Shown here: piece after piece, positions 55,232 through 64,000 of the stretch
Position numbering within the stretch: the stretch's first letter is position 1
Layout of the letters: the number at the start of each line of letters is the position of its first letter
Source: Pricia antarctica
GTDB taxonomy: Bacteria > Bacteroidota > Bacteroidia > Flavobacteriales > Flavobacteriaceae
Reading direction: 5' to 3'
Assembly: GCF_900101815.1 (NCBI RefSeq)
Contig: NZ_FNAO01000007.1
Coordinates: 355,158-419,157 of the forward strand
Length of the DNA: 64,000 bases
Position numbers and translations under genes: made by a program
The notes under the pieces: model-generated
The model's database searches: none
Seen by the model: only the letters and a program-made list of their open reading frames with translations
What the model was told of the DNA's origin: nothing

Positions 55232-56623
55232 ATGCGTGCATCTTTTCTTATTTTATTGACTTTCGGTGTTTCGATTTTTTGCTCCTCGCAAAATTTAAAA
55301 GTATCTGAAAACGGTCGGTTTCTCGTTACAGAAAACAACGAACCGTTTTTCTGGATGGCGGATACCGCGTGGGAACTCTTTCATAGATGTACCCGTGAAG
55401 AAGTTGATATGTATCTGGCCAAAAGAAAATCACAAGGCTTCAATGTTATTCAGGCAGTTGCTCTCGCTGAGCTAAATGGACTGAATGAACCCAATCGATA
55501 TGGACAGGTTCCATTGATAGATAACAATCCCGCCAAGCCCAATTCGGAATATTTCCGACATATTGATTACGTCATCGACAAAGCAGAAAGTCTAGGTATG
55601 TACATTGCACTTTTGCCCACTTGGGGCGATAAGGTCTTCAAGAACAGCTGGGGAACCGGTCCGGAAGTATTCACTATGAAAAACTCGAAGACTTTTGGAA
55701 AATGGATAGGAAGCCGTTACAAGGATAAAGATAATATCATTTGGGTAATCGGCGGCGATAGAAACCCTAGAAATGGAACCGACGACGTGGCCATCTGGAA
55801 TGAAATGGCAGAAGGTATAGCCGAAGCGGCCGGAGGATACAAATATACGCTGATGACTTTTCATCCTCAGCCGGACAAAAATGGCGGGTCTTCACAATGG
55901 TTTCATGAACAACCCTGGCTTGATTTCAACATGCATCAGACCGGCCATTGTGCCAATCAACCTACCTACCAACTAATAAAAAGCGATTATGAATTGAAAA
56001 TAGTTAAGCCGGTATTGGATGGTGAACCTTTATATGAAGACCACCCGAATTGTTTTAACGCCAAAGAGCTGGGCTATAGCGTTGCAGATGATATACGAAG
56101 AATCATGTACTGGAACGTTTTTGCAGGAGCCTTCGGTCAAACTTATGGATGTCATGATGTTTGGCAAATGTACACGCTGGATGAAGAAGGAATCAATGGA
56201 CCATTGCGACCATGGCAACAGGCTTTAGATTTGCCAATGGCCAATCAGGTCAAACATCTTAAAAACCTTTTTTTATCACGACCGTTCCTCAATAGGGTTC
56301 CAGATAATTCAATAGTGCTCGATAAACAGGAAGATGATGAAAATTATGTAATTGCAACAAGAGATAATGAGGGATCTTTTGCCATGGTCTACTTTCCAAC
56401 AGGGCATGAGCGAAAAATCTCCATATCGAATTTAAAGGGAAATTCATTCACTTCTTGGTGGTTCGACCCGCGCACTGGAAATTCCTTTAAAGGACATCCT
56501 TTCCAAAAAAATACAGAGGTTTCCATTCATCCTCCATCCTCTGGAAAGGGAAATGACTGGGTATTGGTCGTTGATACATCGGATGGAACACTCCAACCAC
56601 CTGGTAAATTTAAAAACCAGTAA
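55232..56623 (+). CDS. Secreted GH140 apiosidase-like glycoside hydrolase (DUF4038)
   Basis: A 463-residue exported enzyme: signal peptide (to about 19, FCSSQ), DUF4038 TIM-barrel (about 30-360; FFWMADTAWELFHRCTREE) and a C-terminal beta-sandwich (about 375-455). Candidate catalytic residues are Asp in VIGGDRNPRNG (about 175) and Glu in LDGEPLYEDHPN (about 264), which fit the acid/nucleophile pair described for GH140. Characterised GH140 enzymes cut the apiose side-chain linkage of rhamnogalacturonan-II. It starts 425 bases after the right island repeat and is followed by a GH65 gene 120 bases on, so a small glycan cluster is likely. Confidence 0.88.
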   Translation: MRASFLILLTFGVSIFCSSQNLKVSENGRFLVTENNEPFFWMADTAWELFHRCTREEVDMYLAKRKSQGFNVIQAVALAELNGLNEPNRYGQVPLIDNNPAKPNSEYFRHIDYVIDKAESLGMYIALLPTWGDKVFKNSWGTGPEVFTMKNSKTFGKWIGSRYKDKDNIIWVIGGDRNPRNGTDDVAIWNEMAEGIAEAAGGYKYTLMTFHPQPDKNGGSSQWFHEQPWLDFNMHQTGHCANQPTYQLIKSDYELKIVKPVLDGEPLYEDHPNCFNAKELGYSVADDIRRIMYWNVFAGAFGQTYGCHDVWQMYTLDEEGINGPLRPWQQALDLPMANQVKHLKNLFLSRPFLNRVPDNSIVLDKQEDDENYVIATRDNEGSFAMVYFPTGHERKISISNLKGNSFTSWWFDPRTGNSFKGHPFQKNTEVSIHPPSSGKGNDWVLVVDTSDGTLQPPGKFKNQ

Positions 56624-56743
56624 ACCTAAAACTTTAGGTTATCCTATAGATTTCAATGTGCTTCCAAGAGCAAATGATTTTAAAGTGTTTTTGGCCATCC
56701 ATATGTATATCTTTACATTCTAGGCACAACCAATACGTATAGA

Positions 56744-58780
56744 ATGAAAAAACTAATCATTTTATTAGTCCTTGTACTATCAAGCACCATTTTAACAGCG
56801 CAAAACGACGAATGGAATCTTGAGGTCAATGACCATACAGATTATACGGGTATTGCCATTTCAAATGGACGGATTGGAATGCTTACCTCAAAAAAGCCTT
56901 TGGAAATTCAACACGTCGTGCTTAATAATGTTTATGACGTGGATCCAAACCTGAAGGTAAGCCAGATTTTGCACGGAATGAATTTCGGCAATCTTGATAT
57001 GTATATAGATGGTGAAAAAATAACAGAAAACAATATCAGTGATTGGAAACAGACCATGCATATGCATGAAGCTTCTTTTACGACCTCTTTTAGGTTTAAG
57101 AATAAGGCAACAATTTCCTGTACGATTTACGCGCTACGCAATCTTCAATATACAGGATACATCGATGTAAAAGTAGCGGCCGAGAAAGCTTTGGACTTGA
57201 GAGTCGCCGGTAAAATTATCACACCAAAGGAATATCAAAAACCGACCAATACCTATCAAGTTTTAAAAGATGTGGAAACCACAATGCCTATTTTGCAATC
57301 AAAGGCAATGAGTCCTTTCGGAAAACATTTGGTGAGTACGTCAGCCACATTCATTTGGCATGCCATTAACTCGTCAAGGGAAGATCAAAGACCAGAATTA
57401 AAACACATAGTTATGGGCGATTACGAAAACGCGCTTTTCTTCAATAAAGAAATAGGAAAAAATGAGGTTTTAGAATTTGCTTGGACAGGCGCACAATGCA
57501 CCAGTAAGGATTTTTCGGATCCAAAATCCGAATCCGAACGGATGGTCATCTATAATTTGTTGAACAGCAGGGAGGTGTTGTTAAAGCAACATAAAAAATT
57601 ATGGTCCGAGTTATGGGAAGGCGATATCGAAATCGAGGGAGATCTGACGTCACAGCAAGATGTGCGTTTGGCACTCTATCATTTATATGCGTTTGGCCGC
57701 GGCGATTCCGACTTGAGTATCGCTCCGATGGGCCTTTCGTTACAAACACCGTATAACGGACATATTTTTTGGGATGCTGAGCTGTGGATGTTTCCGCCTT
57801 TAGTGTTGTTCAATCAGGATATCGCCCGTTCGCTGGTCAACTATCGCTCGGATAGATTGCCACAGGCGCAACAACGTGCTATCAATTACGGTTATGACGG
57901 CGCCATGTTCCCATGGGAAAGTGATGATACAGGCGAAGAGGCTACACCGCCGTTCGCGCTTACCGGACCGTTCGAACATCATATAACCGCAGATATCGCT
58001 ATCGCCTTCTGGAACTATTATCGCGTAACGAAGGACAAAAACTGGCTTAAGGAAAAAGGATATAAGACGATTTCCGAAATCGCGGATTTTTGGGTAAGTC
58101 GGGTGACTGGAAATGCAGATGGGAGCTACTCCATCAACAATGTGGTCGGTGCCAATGAGTTTGCACCAAACGTAAATGACAATGCCTTTACAAACGGTGC
58201 GGCGATTACCGCGCTCAATTATGCCATAAAAGCTGCGGAGGAGTTGGGAAATGACCCCAATCCAGAATGGAAGGATGTCGCGGATAATTTAAAAATACTC
58301 CGTTTTGCCGACGGCGTTACAAAAGAGCATGACGATTATAATGGTGAGATTATAAAACAGGCCGATGTGAATCTATTGTCTTACCCACTGTCCATTGTAA
58401 ATGAGGAAGAGGCCATCCTAAGGGACCTGCAATACTATGAACCCAAACTTTCTAAAGAAGGGCCGGCAATGGGTAAATCTATCTTTGCGGTGCTTTATGC
58501 CAGACAAGGGGATGCAGCTAATGCGTATCGCCTGTTCAAGGAGAGTTATGTGCCGAACCAGCAACCCCCTTTTGGTGCGCTTTCCGAAGTTGCGACCAGC
58601 AATTTCTCCTATTTCGCTACTGGCGCAGGCGGCATGTTACAGACCGTTCTTTTTGGTTTCGCCGGTCTTGATTTTTCTGATGGGGGAATCGTTCAGAAAA
58701 ATCCGATACTTCCCAAGGAATGGAAATCATTGACCATAAAAGGTGTTGGCCCGGATAAGCAAACGTTTCGGATAGATTGA
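56744..58780 (+). CDS. Secreted GH65 family glycoside hydrolase or phosphorylase
   Basis: A 678-residue exported protein: signal peptide MKKLIILLVLVLSSTILTA-Q, N-terminal beta-sandwich (about 25-260), then an (alpha/alpha)6 barrel. The barrel has GHIFWDAELWMFPPLVL and GYDGAMFPWESDDTGEEATP, the latter holding the general acid Glu (about 391), and GPFEHHITADIA. A GH65 member of Flavobacterium johnsoniae hydrolyses kojibiose, and animal relatives release glucose from glucosyl-galactosyl-hydroxylysine, so hydrolysis of an alpha-glucoside is more likely than phosphorolysis. Same strand as the GH140 gene. Confidence 0.85.
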   Translation: MKKLIILLVLVLSSTILTAQNDEWNLEVNDHTDYTGIAISNGRIGMLTSKKPLEIQHVVLNNVYDVDPNLKVSQILHGMNFGNLDMYIDGEKITENNISDWKQTMHMHEASFTTSFRFKNKATISCTIYALRNLQYTGYIDVKVAAEKALDLRVAGKIITPKEYQKPTNTYQVLKDVETTMPILQSKAMSPFGKHLVSTSATFIWHAINSSREDQRPELKHIVMGDYENALFFNKEIGKNEVLEFAWTGAQCTSKDFSDPKSESERMVIYNLLNSREVLLKQHKKLWSELWEGDIEIEGDLTSQQDVRLALYHLYAFGRGDSDLSIAPMGLSLQTPYNGHIFWDAELWMFPPLVLFNQDIARSLVNYRSDRLPQAQQRAINYGYDGAMFPWESDDTGEEATPPFALTGPFEHHITADIAIAFWNYYRVTKDKNWLKEKGYKTISEIADFWVSRVTGNADGSYSINNVVGANEFAPNVNDNAFTNGAAITALNYAIKAAEELGNDPNPEWKDVADNLKILRFADGVTKEHDDYNGEIIKQADVNLLSYPLSIVNEEEAILRDLQYYEPKLSKEGPAMGKSIFAVLYARQGDAANAYRLFKESYVPNQQPPFGALSEVATSNFSYFATGAGGMLQTVLFGFAGLDFSDGGIVQKNPILPKEWKSLTIKGVGPDKQTFRID

Positions 58781-59056
58781 GGCCCATACTCGAATTTGAC
58801 AAAAAAACCCAGGACATATCTATTGGCATCATATGTGGTTACTGTTGTCCGATTTTCCGGTAAAAAAGAACCCGAAATGCCCGATGCGAGAGCTGCGGAT
58901 AGCTGGAGGATATCAAATCGAGAAATCGTACGCTTATCTCGATGTGCCCGTTCGTGGCCATGTAAATCAAACGCCATCCCGAACGCAATGAATGGGTATT
59001 GAAGGGAATGAATATCGCAGGATATCCGAAGGATAATTTTTAAATAAAGAACAGTT

Positions 59057-59770
59057 ATGAAAACGACATTGTACAAGGCCGACTCCAGAGGGCATGCCAA
59101 CCACGGTTGGCTCAATAGTTACCACTCCTTTAGTTTTGCGAATTACTACGACCCGAAACGTATGGGCTTCGGAACGCTAAGGGTATTGAACGACGACGAG
59201 GTATCCGCAGGGATGGGCTTTGGAACGCACGGTCACAGTAATATGGAAATTATTTCCATTCCCTTAGAGGGAGATTTGGAGCATAAGGACGATATAGGGA
59301 ACACCACTGTCATCCGCAACGGCGACATTCAGATCATGAGTGCGGGCACCGGAGTAAAGCATAGTGAATACAACCACAGTAAGGTAAACAAGGTAAAATT
59401 CCTTCAAATCTGGGTCGTACCCAATAAGGCGAACGTTGAACCTCGGTATGATCAGATTACCTTGAACGACGCGGATATGACCAATAGGTTCCACCAAATC
59501 GTTTCCCCGGATAAAAACGATGATGGGGTATGGATCAATCAGGATGCCTGGTTCAATTTGGGAAGTTTCGATGCCAAGACGGAACTTTCCTATACGCTAA
59601 AAGATTCGGATCATGGGGTGTACCTTTTTCTTTTAGAAGGCAGTTGCAACGTCAATGGAGAATCTCTTGGCAAGAGGGATGGCCTTTCAGTTGAAAAAGC
59701 CGAAAAAATCGACCTCCTGGTGGAAGCGGGCACCAAGGTGCTAATAATGGAAGTACCCATGGCCAATTGA
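59057..59770 (+). CDS. Pirin family protein (YhhW-like)
   Basis: A 237-residue bicupin. Metal-site residues are visible as H-G-H in FGTHGHSNMEI and H/E in VKHSEYNHS. The family includes quercetin dioxygenases and redox-linked regulators. Start MKTTLYKADSRGHANHGWLNS fits the YhhW type. No partner gene is obvious; the region downstream is decayed. Confidence 0.92.
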   Translation: MKTTLYKADSRGHANHGWLNSYHSFSFANYYDPKRMGFGTLRVLNDDEVSAGMGFGTHGHSNMEIISIPLEGDLEHKDDIGNTTVIRNGDIQIMSAGTGVKHSEYNHSKVNKVKFLQIWVVPNKANVEPRYDQITLNDADMTNRFHQIVSPDKNDDGVWINQDAWFNLGSFDAKTELSYTLKDSDHGVYLFLLEGSCNVNGESLGKRDGLSVEKAEKIDLLVEAGTKVLIMEVPMAN

Positions 59771-59880
59771 TATCTCAGCCAGTGGACAAACTTACATTTT
59801 ATAAGTTTACGGAATGATGCTTCAGGACATATTGACGACTTGGTTGTTCCTAGAAATTCGCAGTTGTATTTTCCTGAATT

Positions 59881-60073
59881 ATGAATAAATGTAATGAGAT
59901 GAGTTAAAGGAGACGTGATTTTTTAAAGAAAGATCTGGTATTGGGGGCGGGTATGAGCGCATTGTCCCAATCGGGCCATGCCCTAACAACGGAAAATTTC
60001 GATTCAAGAGGTTATGATAATAGAGAAAGACGGGCAAAGATCGATAAGGCTGAATCGCGTCCGGTATTAGGAA
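59881..60073 (+). pseudogene. 5' remnant of a Tat-exported protein gene
   Basis: From the ATG at 59881 the frame reads MNKCNEMS, then TAA, then RRRDFLKKDLVLGAGMSALSQSGHAL. This is a twin-arginine signal (RRxFLK) with a hydrophobic segment and a cleavage-like end, interrupted by an in-frame stop directly before the arginines. The frame continues to SRPVLG and then meets the DUF5916 remnant from the other strand at about 60070. The mature enzyme family cannot be named from what remains. Confidence 0.55.
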
Positions 60074-60760
60074 AGGAGCAAACTTGCCACATTATATTCC
60101 AATCCAGCGACAGCGTTTTTGTTATACTCAGAATACAATGAGTCCAATGAGTCGTTATAAGTTCCTGTAGCCGATTTGTTGACAAGAAATGCCAAAATAT
60201 TTGACCTGCTAAAAACTTGTCTCTGCAATACGGCAGCTGCAAAATTGGTAGAAGGCCTATAATCCCGTAATCCCGTTTGCATATCCATAACTCCGATTCG
60301 CCAGTCGTCACCTAGTTTCCCACTTAACCTCCCACCCGCAAATACGGGTACATTGAGCCCCAGTCGTCTTGAAAAAAAAGGTTGGATATCCTGTGTTTCA
60401 AGGTTAGCGAACAAAGGAGTGTTTTCAAGAAGGAATTGTCTTCTTTCGGGGAAAAGGAGTTCAAAACGATGAGGTTCGTTACTTGTTAATCTGCGTTTAC
60501 CTGGGAATAATCAGGATTTACGGTAAAATCCATATTTAGAGAGGTTGACAGGGTCATTTTAGCATCAAATCCGATATCGCCCTCCCACTTTGTCTTTCTA
60601 TCGGCCTGGTTATCGACTGAAGAATTGCCTGCCACTGGATATTGTTCGGTCCGTAATCCTGCTTGGTCTTACCGAAATTGCCCTCGATATGATTGCGTTT
60701 ATTAAACTCCCTTTTTCTAATCCTTTTTCGTAGACGGTCTCTTATTGTATCGAGCAAGAG
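60070..60760 (-). pseudogene. Remnant of a DUF5916 outer-membrane protein gene
   Basis: Minus-strand text in changing frames: IEGNFGKTKQDYGPNNIQWQ (upstream part), then SLNMDFTVNPDYSQVNAD, FELLFPERRQFLLENTPLFA and FFSRRLGLNVPVFAGGRLSGK. These are conserved stretches of DUF5916 proteins, which carry an N-terminal CBM9-like domain and a large C-terminal beta-barrel-like part (normally 700 or more residues). At least two frame changes are needed to join them, and both ends are missing, so it is a dead fragment. Confidence 0.75.
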
Positions 60761-61013
60761 GAGTGCCAATAACAATCAGAAAATAGCTGTGCCGAAAAAG
60801 CAAAAATTTCTGTTGACCAATGCCTTCAAAAAATGAGTATTTACGTTGCAATTGATATACCTGTTCAAAACGAAAAAAAATTCATTACTAATACCACTTA
60901 TACTAATATAATTCCCTATTTTTCAGGGGAAGAAGAGAATTTCTCAAACTAAAAACTTTAAGTAGTTTTTAACTTTAATTTATACCAAGATTTTACTTAC
61001 AATTACTTTTTAA

Positions 61014-63212
61014 ATGAATTCAACAAAAAATATCTTTGCGATTTATGCCAACGAAGATAAAGATGTGTTACCGTCACTTTTACTTCACTTAAAACCTCTT
61101 GAAAAGGATTTCAATATTGCTATTTGGAGTGACGATGTCATTAATAGAGGGCAACCATGGACACCACGAAATGTATCACGATTAAACCATGCGGATGTAT
61201 TCCTGTTTTTACTGAGCAATACTTTTATGTATTCTGAATTTATCAAGCAAGATGAATTTAAAATGGTCGTAGACCGCTATAAAGAGGGCAAGGCTATCAT
61301 TATACCCTTAGTTCTCGATGATTGCCCATGGAACGTTGAATTTACCTTCAACGACTATAATTTTAATTTTAGTGAACTACTGGTCTTTCACAAAGATGAG
61401 AAGCAAATAGACGATTGGAACCCAACAGACAAAACTTTTACGCAAGTCGCCTATTATGTTAGGGGTTTACTTGCTTCATCGACCAAAAAGAGGGATCTAG
61501 AAGAATCCGCAAAAAGAGGAGGGAAGAAAATACTGAATACAAAGAAAGAAGAGCAAATTGTGATTGATTTTTTCGAAGAAGCAGAAGTCAACAACAACGA
61601 AGAGAAGGAGAGAAAAGTTAAAAAAGAAACTGAAACAAAAATAAGAGTCGAAGAGAATAGTACATTTAGCGAAGAGGCTGAAGCCACTGAAGCCAAAGAA
61701 GTCATTAGGAAGGAGAAAAGGCTAAGGCAGAAAGCCGAAATTCAAAAAAGAATTGAAAAGGAGAAAAGCCTTAAAGAAAAAGCGAAAAAAGGTAAAAAAA
61801 TTGAAGAAGGGATTGAGGTCAAAAGAGTAGTTCAAGAAGAAATTCGGGGCAATGAAGAAGCAAAAGCCCAAATGGCAGCAGAGGAGAAAAGGCGCGGCGA
61901 AATAACACAATTACAACGAGAGACGGAACGGGAAAAAAGACGGGAGGAAATTGTTGCAGTACAGAAAAAAGTCACGAAAAAAAATGGCTTATCAAGATAT
62001 AATTATCAATTTAAAACCGCAAAAGTAGTCGAGGCCAAAAGAGTAGTTCAAGAAGAAAGGCGGGGCAATGAAGAAGCAAAAGCCCAAATGGTATTAGAGG
62101 AGAAAAGGCGCGGCGAAATAACACAATTACAACGAGAGACGGAACGGGAAAAAGGACCGGGGGAAATACTTGCAGCACAGAAAAAAGTCACGAAAAAAAA
62201 TGGCCTTGCAGAATATAACTATCAATTTAAAACCGCAAAAACGATCGAGGCCAAAAAAGTGGTTCAAGAAAAAATGCGGGGCAATGAAGAAGCAAAAGCT
62301 CGAATGGTATTAGAGGAGAAAAGACGCGTCAAAATATCAAAATCCCAAAGAAAGGCGGAACGGGAAAAAAGACTGGAGGAAATAGTTTCGGCGCTGAAAA
62401 GAGTCATGAAAAAAAATCGCTCCGCAGTTCAAAAGTATCACGTGATAAGCGCCACAGCAGTCAATCAAATTTTTAATGAAGCGAAAGCCAAAGTGGCAGT
62501 AGAGGAAAAAAGACTTGGGGAACTAGTTAAGGAGCTGAAAAGATTCTTTATAAAAAACCGTCTTTTTTTAAAAAATTATCAAGTCAAAAATACTAAAGCG
62601 ATCAATCAATTTTTAAAAAAAGAGAAACGGAAGATAAGCACAGAGAAAAAAAGAAGAGTTCGCCCTGAGTTCTTAATCGCGGCCCTTGTTATTTTTGGAA
62701 TATTGATTTACGTATTTACAGGAGACTCTGAAAAACAATCAACTACGCCATCGGAGATTGAGCATGTAGAAGTAGCTTCCGATGCTGGTGTCAATACTAA
62801 AACTAATCCGGAGAATCAGGAAGCAGCGGCTATTTTGAAACTAGGTGTTGGAGATATTTATAAGGGCGGTATTATTTTTGCCATTGACCCATCGAATAAA
62901 ACGGGAAAAATCGCTTCTATGGATGACGAAGGTCCAATGACATGGAAAGACGCAATGACTATTCACGAGCAATTAGGCGAAGGATGGCGGTTGCCAACTT
63001 TGGATGAATTACGACTTATGTACAACAATATTGGACAGGGAGCAGATAATAGAGGTGAATTTGCTGATGAATTATATTGGAGCGCAACACCATTTGATGA
63101 TTATCAAGCTCGGCTTTTAAGATTCAGTGATGGTAATGCCTCGTATCATTTCAACAGCGTAGGTACGTATCGAAAATTTCGAGTCCGGGCCATTCAAGAT
63201 TTCAAGCGATAG
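61014..63212 (+). CDS. Transmembrane TIR protein with coiled-coil repeats and external DUF1566 domain
   Basis: A 732-residue single-pass protein. Residues 1-150: TIR domain ([41 protein letters not shown]); Glu81 in KQDEF sits where TIR NADases have the catalytic glutamate. About 160-550: lysine/glutamate-rich helices with four 72-residue repeats from residue 271 ([11 protein letters not shown]...EEKRR). About 553-572: membrane helix ([16 protein letters not shown]), preceded by KKRRVRPE, so the N-terminus is inside. About 610-732: DUF1566/Lcl domain ([40 protein letters not shown]), a C-type-lectin-like fold, outside. There is no signal peptide, as expected for a membrane-anchored protein with an internal signal anchor. 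The gene is AT-rich and its end abuts a broken acr3 gene, which suggests transfer. Possible roles: phage defence or cell-contact signalling; both are inference. Confidence 0.82.
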   Translation: MNSTKNIFAIYANEDKDVLPSLLLHLKPLEKDFNIAIWSDDVINRGQPWTPRNVSRLNHADVFLFLLSNTFMYSEFIKQDEFKMVVDRYKEGKAIIIPLVLDDCPWNVEFTFNDYNFNFSELLVFHKDEKQIDDWNPTDKTFTQVAYYVRGLLASSTKKRDLEESAKRGGKKILNTKKEEQIVIDFFEEAEVNNNEEKERKVKKETETKIRVEENSTFSEEAEATEAKEVIRKEKRLRQKAEIQKRIEKEKSLKEKAKKGKKIEEGIEVKRVVQEEIRGNEEAKAQMAAEEKRRGEITQLQRETEREKRREEIVAVQKKVTKKNGLSRYNYQFKTAKVVEAKRVVQEERRGNEEAKAQMVLEEKRRGEITQLQRETEREKGPGEILAAQKKVTKKNGLAEYNYQFKTAKTIEAKKVVQEKMRGNEEAKARMVLEEKRRVKISKSQRKAEREKRLEEIVSALKRVMKKNRSAVQKYHVISATAVNQIFNEAKAKVAVEEKRLGELVKELKRFFIKNRLFLKNYQVKNTKAINQFLKKEKRKISTEKKRRVRPEFLIAALVIFGILIYVFTGDSEKQSTTPSEIEHVEVASDAGVNTKTNPENQEAAAILKLGVGDIYKGGIIFAIDPSNKTGKIASMDDEGPMTWKDAMTIHEQLGEGWRLPTLDELRLMYNNIGQGADNRGEFADELYWSATPFDDYQARLLRFSDGNASYHFNSVGTYRKFRVRAIQDFKR
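61825..62640 (+). repeat. 216-bp tandem repeats in the TIR gene
   Basis: Units start at about 61825, 62041 and 62257 (spacing exactly 216 bp, 72 codons), with a more diverged fourth unit from about 62473. The first two share long identical stretches, for example gagtagttcaagaagaaa. Confidence 0.85.
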
Positions 63213-63218
63213 CTGGGG

Positions 63219-63653
63219 GAATGCTACCAGACCTGCCCCGTATTCACTACTGCCTTCGGCAAGGTCGTTCCAAACGAGTACCATGGCAATACAACGTGCC
63301 AGACCAATCAAAATCAGCCCGACCATATAATCGGGATAATCACGTAAAAATGTAATGGCCAGAATGAACATCAAAACGGGCCCGATTATCCAATTAAGGA
63401 TAAGGGATATGGAAAGTATTTTGGTGTTTCGGAAAACCTTTGGCAAGAGAGCGTAATTCACTTTTGCCAAGGGCGGGTACATCATCACAATCAGTCCGAT
63501 GGCTATGGGAATGTTTGTACTCCCCCTACCAAAGGAGTTGACAATCTCTGGAAATGATGGCAAGAAATAGCCGATGCCAACGCCCAGGCCCATTGCGATA
63601 AAAATCCATAACGTCAGGTATCTATCTAGGAAAGCTAGTTTTTTATTCGTCAT
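63219..63653 (-). pseudogene. Truncated acr3-type arsenite efflux transporter gene (5' part)
   Basis: From the ATG at 63653 the frame encodes about 145 residues of an ACR3/BASS-type arsenite permease: [37 protein letters not shown] and [16 protein letters not shown], which includes the conserved arsenite-interacting cysteine. ACR3 proteins are about 350 residues; homology ends at about residue 145 (EYGAGLVA), after which the frame runs antisense into the TIR gene end. The gene has lost its 3' part. It follows the arsC fragment with a two-base gap. Confidence 0.85.
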
Positions 63654-63655
63654 TT

Positions 63656-63904
63656 TCAAAATTTGATTTGAGAGAAAACGTAGAACATGTCGGTCGCGAT
63701 CTGCAGACTTCTTTCCCTGTATTTTTCGGCTTGTTGTGGTGTTCCGTCAAATATTTTTGGGTCTTCAAATGTTATGGGTAGACGTTTTTCCGCTCCCGCA
63801 ATTAAAGGGCATCCACTGTCGGCTTGGGAACAGGTCATTATGGCCGCAAAGCCCGATTTTGGATTGAAATCGTCATCCAGTTTTTTAGAAAAGCCAATAA
63901 CCGG
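63656..63904 (-). pseudogene. arsC: Truncated arsenate reductase-like gene (arsC, 3' part)
   Basis: About 83 C-terminal residues of the low-molecular-weight phosphatase-type arsenate reductase found in flavobacterial ars operons: VIGFSKKLDDDFNPKSGFAA, then MTCSQADSGCPLIAGAEKRL and [17 protein letters not shown]. The frame is open upstream only to about 63904, where an unrelated sequence begins. The N-terminal half with the active-site C-x5-R loop is missing. Cys residues in this tail (TCSQADSGC) remain. Confidence 0.8.
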
Positions 63905-64000
63905 GGGGTGTGTAAATTAAACTCTGTCCGGTTCATTTTTTCTCCATTCCAAAATTGGTCAGATCTTTTATCTGACCGGTTTTGGAATGCGACCTAGCGT
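63905..64000. mobile_element. Probable insertion sequence end
   Basis: The arsC homology stops at ggggggtgtgtaaattaaac. A tgtgtaaa word near the tip is typical of IS256-family ends (from memory). It is followed by a 20-bp inverted repeat (63945-63964 with 63970-63989; loop ctttt) that could shield or terminate transcription at the element border. The element runs out of the window, so no transposase is visible. Confidence 0.5.

Noticed and set aside
61014..63212. Possible diversity-generating retroelement target, because DUF1566 domains are frequent targets
   Set aside because: No reverse transcriptase, template repeat or adenine-rich variable region is visible in the window; the gene end is followed directly by acr3.
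1..64000. CRISPR array or cas genes, rRNA genes
   Set aside because: No regularly spaced direct repeats of the right size and no cas or rRNA sequence was seen.

Overview
The window reads as chromosomal DNA of a marine-type flavobacterium (Bacteroidota, family Flavobacteriaceae). The basis is a type IX secretion C-terminal sorting domain, a SprB-type repeat adhesin, malectin/CBM6 glycan-binding modules, GH140 and GH65 enzymes, a fused thrA, ClpC, a PgpH-type HD phosphodiesterase, and a promoter of the TTG/TAnnTTTG type before a tRNA pair. Functions are assigned by reading translated sequence and recognising motifs; no database search was run.

Layout. 1-4.7 kb: end of a RecD-like helicase gene, a DUF4126 membrane protein, then a Kdo (lipid A inner core sugar) cluster: kdsB, a HAD phosphatase, a KdnB-like Kdo 8-oxidase and an acyltransferase. 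5.7-23.3 kb: two giant adjacent secreted-protein genes (2668 and 3189 aa). The first carries an N-terminal cohesin-like domain and a type IX sorting domain; the second ends in a textbook dockerin and has no sorting domain. They look like a cohesin/dockerin pair on the cell surface. 23.4-48.9 kb: mostly housekeeping (yebC, phhB, an SDR, gcvT, an Xaa-Pro aminopeptidase, thrABC, nnr, clpC, gyrA, a TPR protein, an NlpC/P60 protein without its catalytic cysteine, a thiolase, an HD phosphodiesterase), with a few decayed or truncated genes.

49.0-54.8 kb: tRNA-Ser and tRNA-Pro, followed by an apparent genomic island. The 3' end of tRNA-Pro plus about 120 bp downstream is repeated 5.4 kb away. Between the copies lie a secreted protein of unknown family, a DUF4874/DUF4832 lipoprotein, a D-lyxose isomerase-like cupin and a type II toxin-antitoxin pair. 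55-59.8 kb: a secreted GH140 apiosidase-like enzyme, a GH65 enzyme and a pirin, suggesting plant or algal glycan use.

59.9-64 kb is a rearranged zone: a Tat-signal gene remnant, a DUF5916 gene remnant, a striking one-piece receptor-like protein (cytoplasmic TIR, 72-residue coiled-coil repeats, one membrane span, external DUF1566 lectin-like domain), then an arsenic operon in which acr3 is cut at the TIR gene and arsC is cut by a probable insertion sequence end.

The two observations most likely to represent undescribed biology are the cohesin/dockerin giant pair, in which only one partner carries a type IX signal, and the transmembrane TIR-DUF1566 protein.
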